64,000 nt of DNA, taken from contig CM020512.1 in the NCBI GenBank assembly GCA_009823395.1, forward strand, positions 6,137,905-6,201,904, given 5' to 3'. Position numbers and translations under genes: made by a program. This DNA is from Thamnaconus septentrionalis. Taxonomy: Eukaryota > Chordata > Actinopteri > Tetraodontiformes > Monacanthidae. This document shows, piece after piece, positions 62,178 to 64,000 of this stretch. Positions within the stretch are counted from its first letter, which is position 1. Each line of letters begins with the position of its first letter. The notes under the pieces were generated by a model. That model was not told where the DNA came from and did not search any database. It saw nothing but the letters and a program-made list of their open reading frames with translations.

Positions 62178-64000
62178 GTCCTGAGAACAAGTCCCAATTC
62201 CACCAGTACTCAGCAGTCAATCCAAGTGAACTCTGCGGTGCCAGCGCAGCCCAAAATGACAATTCCAATCAGCCATGTAAGTTGACGGCTCCACTCATTG
62301 GTCGTAAGTCCCTATTGAAATGTAGCATGGGGGGTTATGCTGTCACCGTCTTGCTGGACACCGGAGCTAATGTAAGTTTGATTGATCGGAAATGGAAGAC
62401 CAAGTACTTACCCAATCAAGACATTCGGCCCCTCAGTGAGTTGCTGGACTACAACCTCGATGTGTCTGCAATTACTGGTGACGAGGTGCCGTATGATGGA
62501 TGGGTAGAGGTGGTAGTAAACCTACAAGGCAATGATGACCCAGATTTGTCTATTTGCGTGCCGTTTCTGGTGAGCCGCCTGAAGTTAGACAGACCAGTAA
62601 TTGGTGTTAATGTTATTCAGGTCCTCATTAGAAGTAATGCTAGTCGTCCCAAAATTTTGTCCATCTTGTCTACTCTTCTTGCTGGTGCGATGGATGTGGA
62701 TGATGCCACGGCAGGGGCTTTAGTTAGTTTCATCCAAACGCAGAAACTCCCAGAAGAGCAATATGCTGCAGTAAAAGTGGGTCTCAAGACGGTCACCATT
62801 TCAGCAGGCCATGTGGCTCACATAAAGTGCAAAGTCCCGCCAAAGATTGATCCGTCTGATTCTGTTGTACTATTTGAACCAGCTCATGACACTGCACAAC
62901 TAGAGACATTGAGTGTGGGGGCAGGGCTGCTGAAAGTACACCAGACAAACCGACCTTTCATCAAAGTGCCTGTGTCTAATCATTCTAAACATGACGTGAC
63001 TCTTTCAAGTTTAACTGTCTTGGGCAGTATTGAACCCATTGTTAAGGTAATAGAAACAGACTGTCCCAAAAATGACAAACAAAATCAATCAGATAACATT
63101 GATCCGTCACCACACTCCAGTCATGAGCAGGTACCACCACAAACCGTAGATCCATGGCACCCACCTGTGGACATCAGTCACCTGACAGACGAGCAACAGA
63201 AGGAGGTGAAACAAATGCTAATGGAGGAATCAGGGGCTTTTGCTCAAGATGATGGGGACATTGGCGACATTCCGAGCCTGCAGATGACCATCAATCTGAA
63301 AGACGACATTCCAGTCCAAAAGTCTTACGCCTCGATCCCGAAACCGCTTTACCAAGAGGTCAAACAGTATGTGGAGGAACTACTTGCTCAAGGTTGGATT
63401 GTAAAATCAAAGTCACCCTTTGCAGCACCTGTAGTCTGTGTTAGGAAACGAGATGGAACACTCAGACTGTGTATTGATTACAGACTGTTAAATCAAAAGA
63501 CTGTGCCTGACCGCCACCCCCTGCCTCGTATTCAAGACCTTTTGGACACGCTGGGTGGTCACAGCTGGTTCAGCATCCTCGACCAGGGCAAGGCCTATCA
63601 CCAGGGCTACATGGCTGAAGGGTCCCGCCACATGACAGCTTTCACTACACCTTGGGGATTGTACGAGTTCATACGAATCCCTTTTGGCCTGTGTAACGCA
63701 CCGGCTGCTTTCCAACGCAGCATGGAAGAAATGCTTGCCACCTTGCGTGATGATTGCTGTATCCCCTACCTGGATGACATTCTCTGTTATTCCAGGTCGT
63801 TCACTGACCATGTCACTGCTGTGCGAAATGTTTTGAGAGCCTTTGCAGCGCCACGGCGTGAAACTGCGTCCCACCAAATGTGAGCTGTTTAAGAAAGAGG
63901 TCAGGTATGTGGGAAGGTTGGTCTCAGCTAACGGCGTCAAGATAGACCCAAAAGATGTTCAAGCTGTAGTTGCACTGAAAGAGAAAAGACCCACCACAGT
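62138..64000 (+). CDS. Retrotransposon Pol: protease and reverse transcriptase (frameshifted, runs off window)
   Basis: Encodes the enzymes for element replication. The frame is -1 relative to gag and open to 63883. An aspartic protease motif [11 protein letters not shown] lies at about 62350-62382. The reverse transcriptase follows, with the Ty3-type blocks [49 protein letters not shown] and the catalytic box YLDDI (about 63767-63781). Near 63842-63845, in a short T run, the frame changes by one base: coding resembling the RT thumb ([12 protein letters not shown]) continues in another frame to the window end. One extra base would explain this. The copy is therefore inactive as it stands, unless the change is a sequencing error. 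Confidence 0.9.

Larger units (their letters stand above)
59810..64000 (+). mobile_element. Ty3/Gypsy-type LTR retrotransposon, 5' part, in apeh intron 10
   Basis: The order is a putative 5' LTR, primer-binding site (60412-60429), gag, then protease and reverse transcriptase, running off the window. The LTR start is uncertain: candidates are about 59810 and the TGTGTCC at about 59850. Its end is probably at the CA at 60403-60404. The LTR contains CA-rich imperfect tandem repeats (about 60040-60195) and an AATAAA at 60265-60270. Frameshifts near the start of gag and inside the reverse transcriptase make this copy defective. Integrase, RNase H and the 3' LTR would lie beyond the window. Confidence 0.85.

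Overview
The window is teleost fish genomic DNA. It carries split vertebrate genes with short GT-AG introns, dense CA/GT, GA/CT and TA microsatellites, hAT-type miniature transposons with 8-bp target duplications, LINE 3' tails typical of fish, and a Ty3/Gypsy-type LTR retrotransposon. The recognisable genes are prkar2a, naa80, a hyaluronidase (best fit hyal3), lsmem2 (minus strand), amt, ifrd2 and apeh. Their human orthologues all lie in 3p21.31, so this is a conserved block with compressed spacing. All gene calls come from reading translated exons against remembered family sequences; no search was run.

Layout. Positions 1-19255 hold no recognisable gene; they are probably intron 1 or upstream DNA of prkar2a, filled with microsatellites, two related hAT MITEs, another hAT element and a LINE fragment. 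Positions 19256-28118 carry nine exons of prkar2a, from the RRVS autoinhibitory site to the stop; the docking-domain exon is not in the window. Positions 28119-32350 are 3' UTR and intergenic DNA. naa80 lies at about 32350-33234, hyal3 at 34132-37065, and lsmem2 is convergent at 37514-38613. amt lies at 40716-44760 and ifrd2 at 46390-53403. apeh starts at 55900, and its first ten coding exons run to 59349. A Ty3/Gypsy element begins in the intron after apeh exon 10 and runs off the right edge.

Function. The genes are unrelated housekeeping or tissue genes sharing an old neighbourhood: PKA regulation (prkar2a), actin N-terminal acetylation (naa80), hyaluronan breakdown (hyal3), a small single-pass membrane protein (lsmem2), mitochondrial glycine cleavage (amt), a translation/differentiation-related ARM-like protein (ifrd2) and acylpeptide hydrolysis (apeh).

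Points most worth a second look: a textbook -1 frameshift signal at the gag-pol junction of the retroelement; an 80-bp perfect duplication at its 5' end, one copy of which stops at a consensus splice donor; complementary (GA)25 and (TC)29 tracts flanking the in-frame exon 7 of prkar2a; a single-base frameshift in an otherwise well-conserved hyaluronidase; a GC-AG intron, a possible in-frame cassette exon and an exon-adjacent hAT insertion in ifrd2; and a naa80 reading frame with no in-frame ATG.
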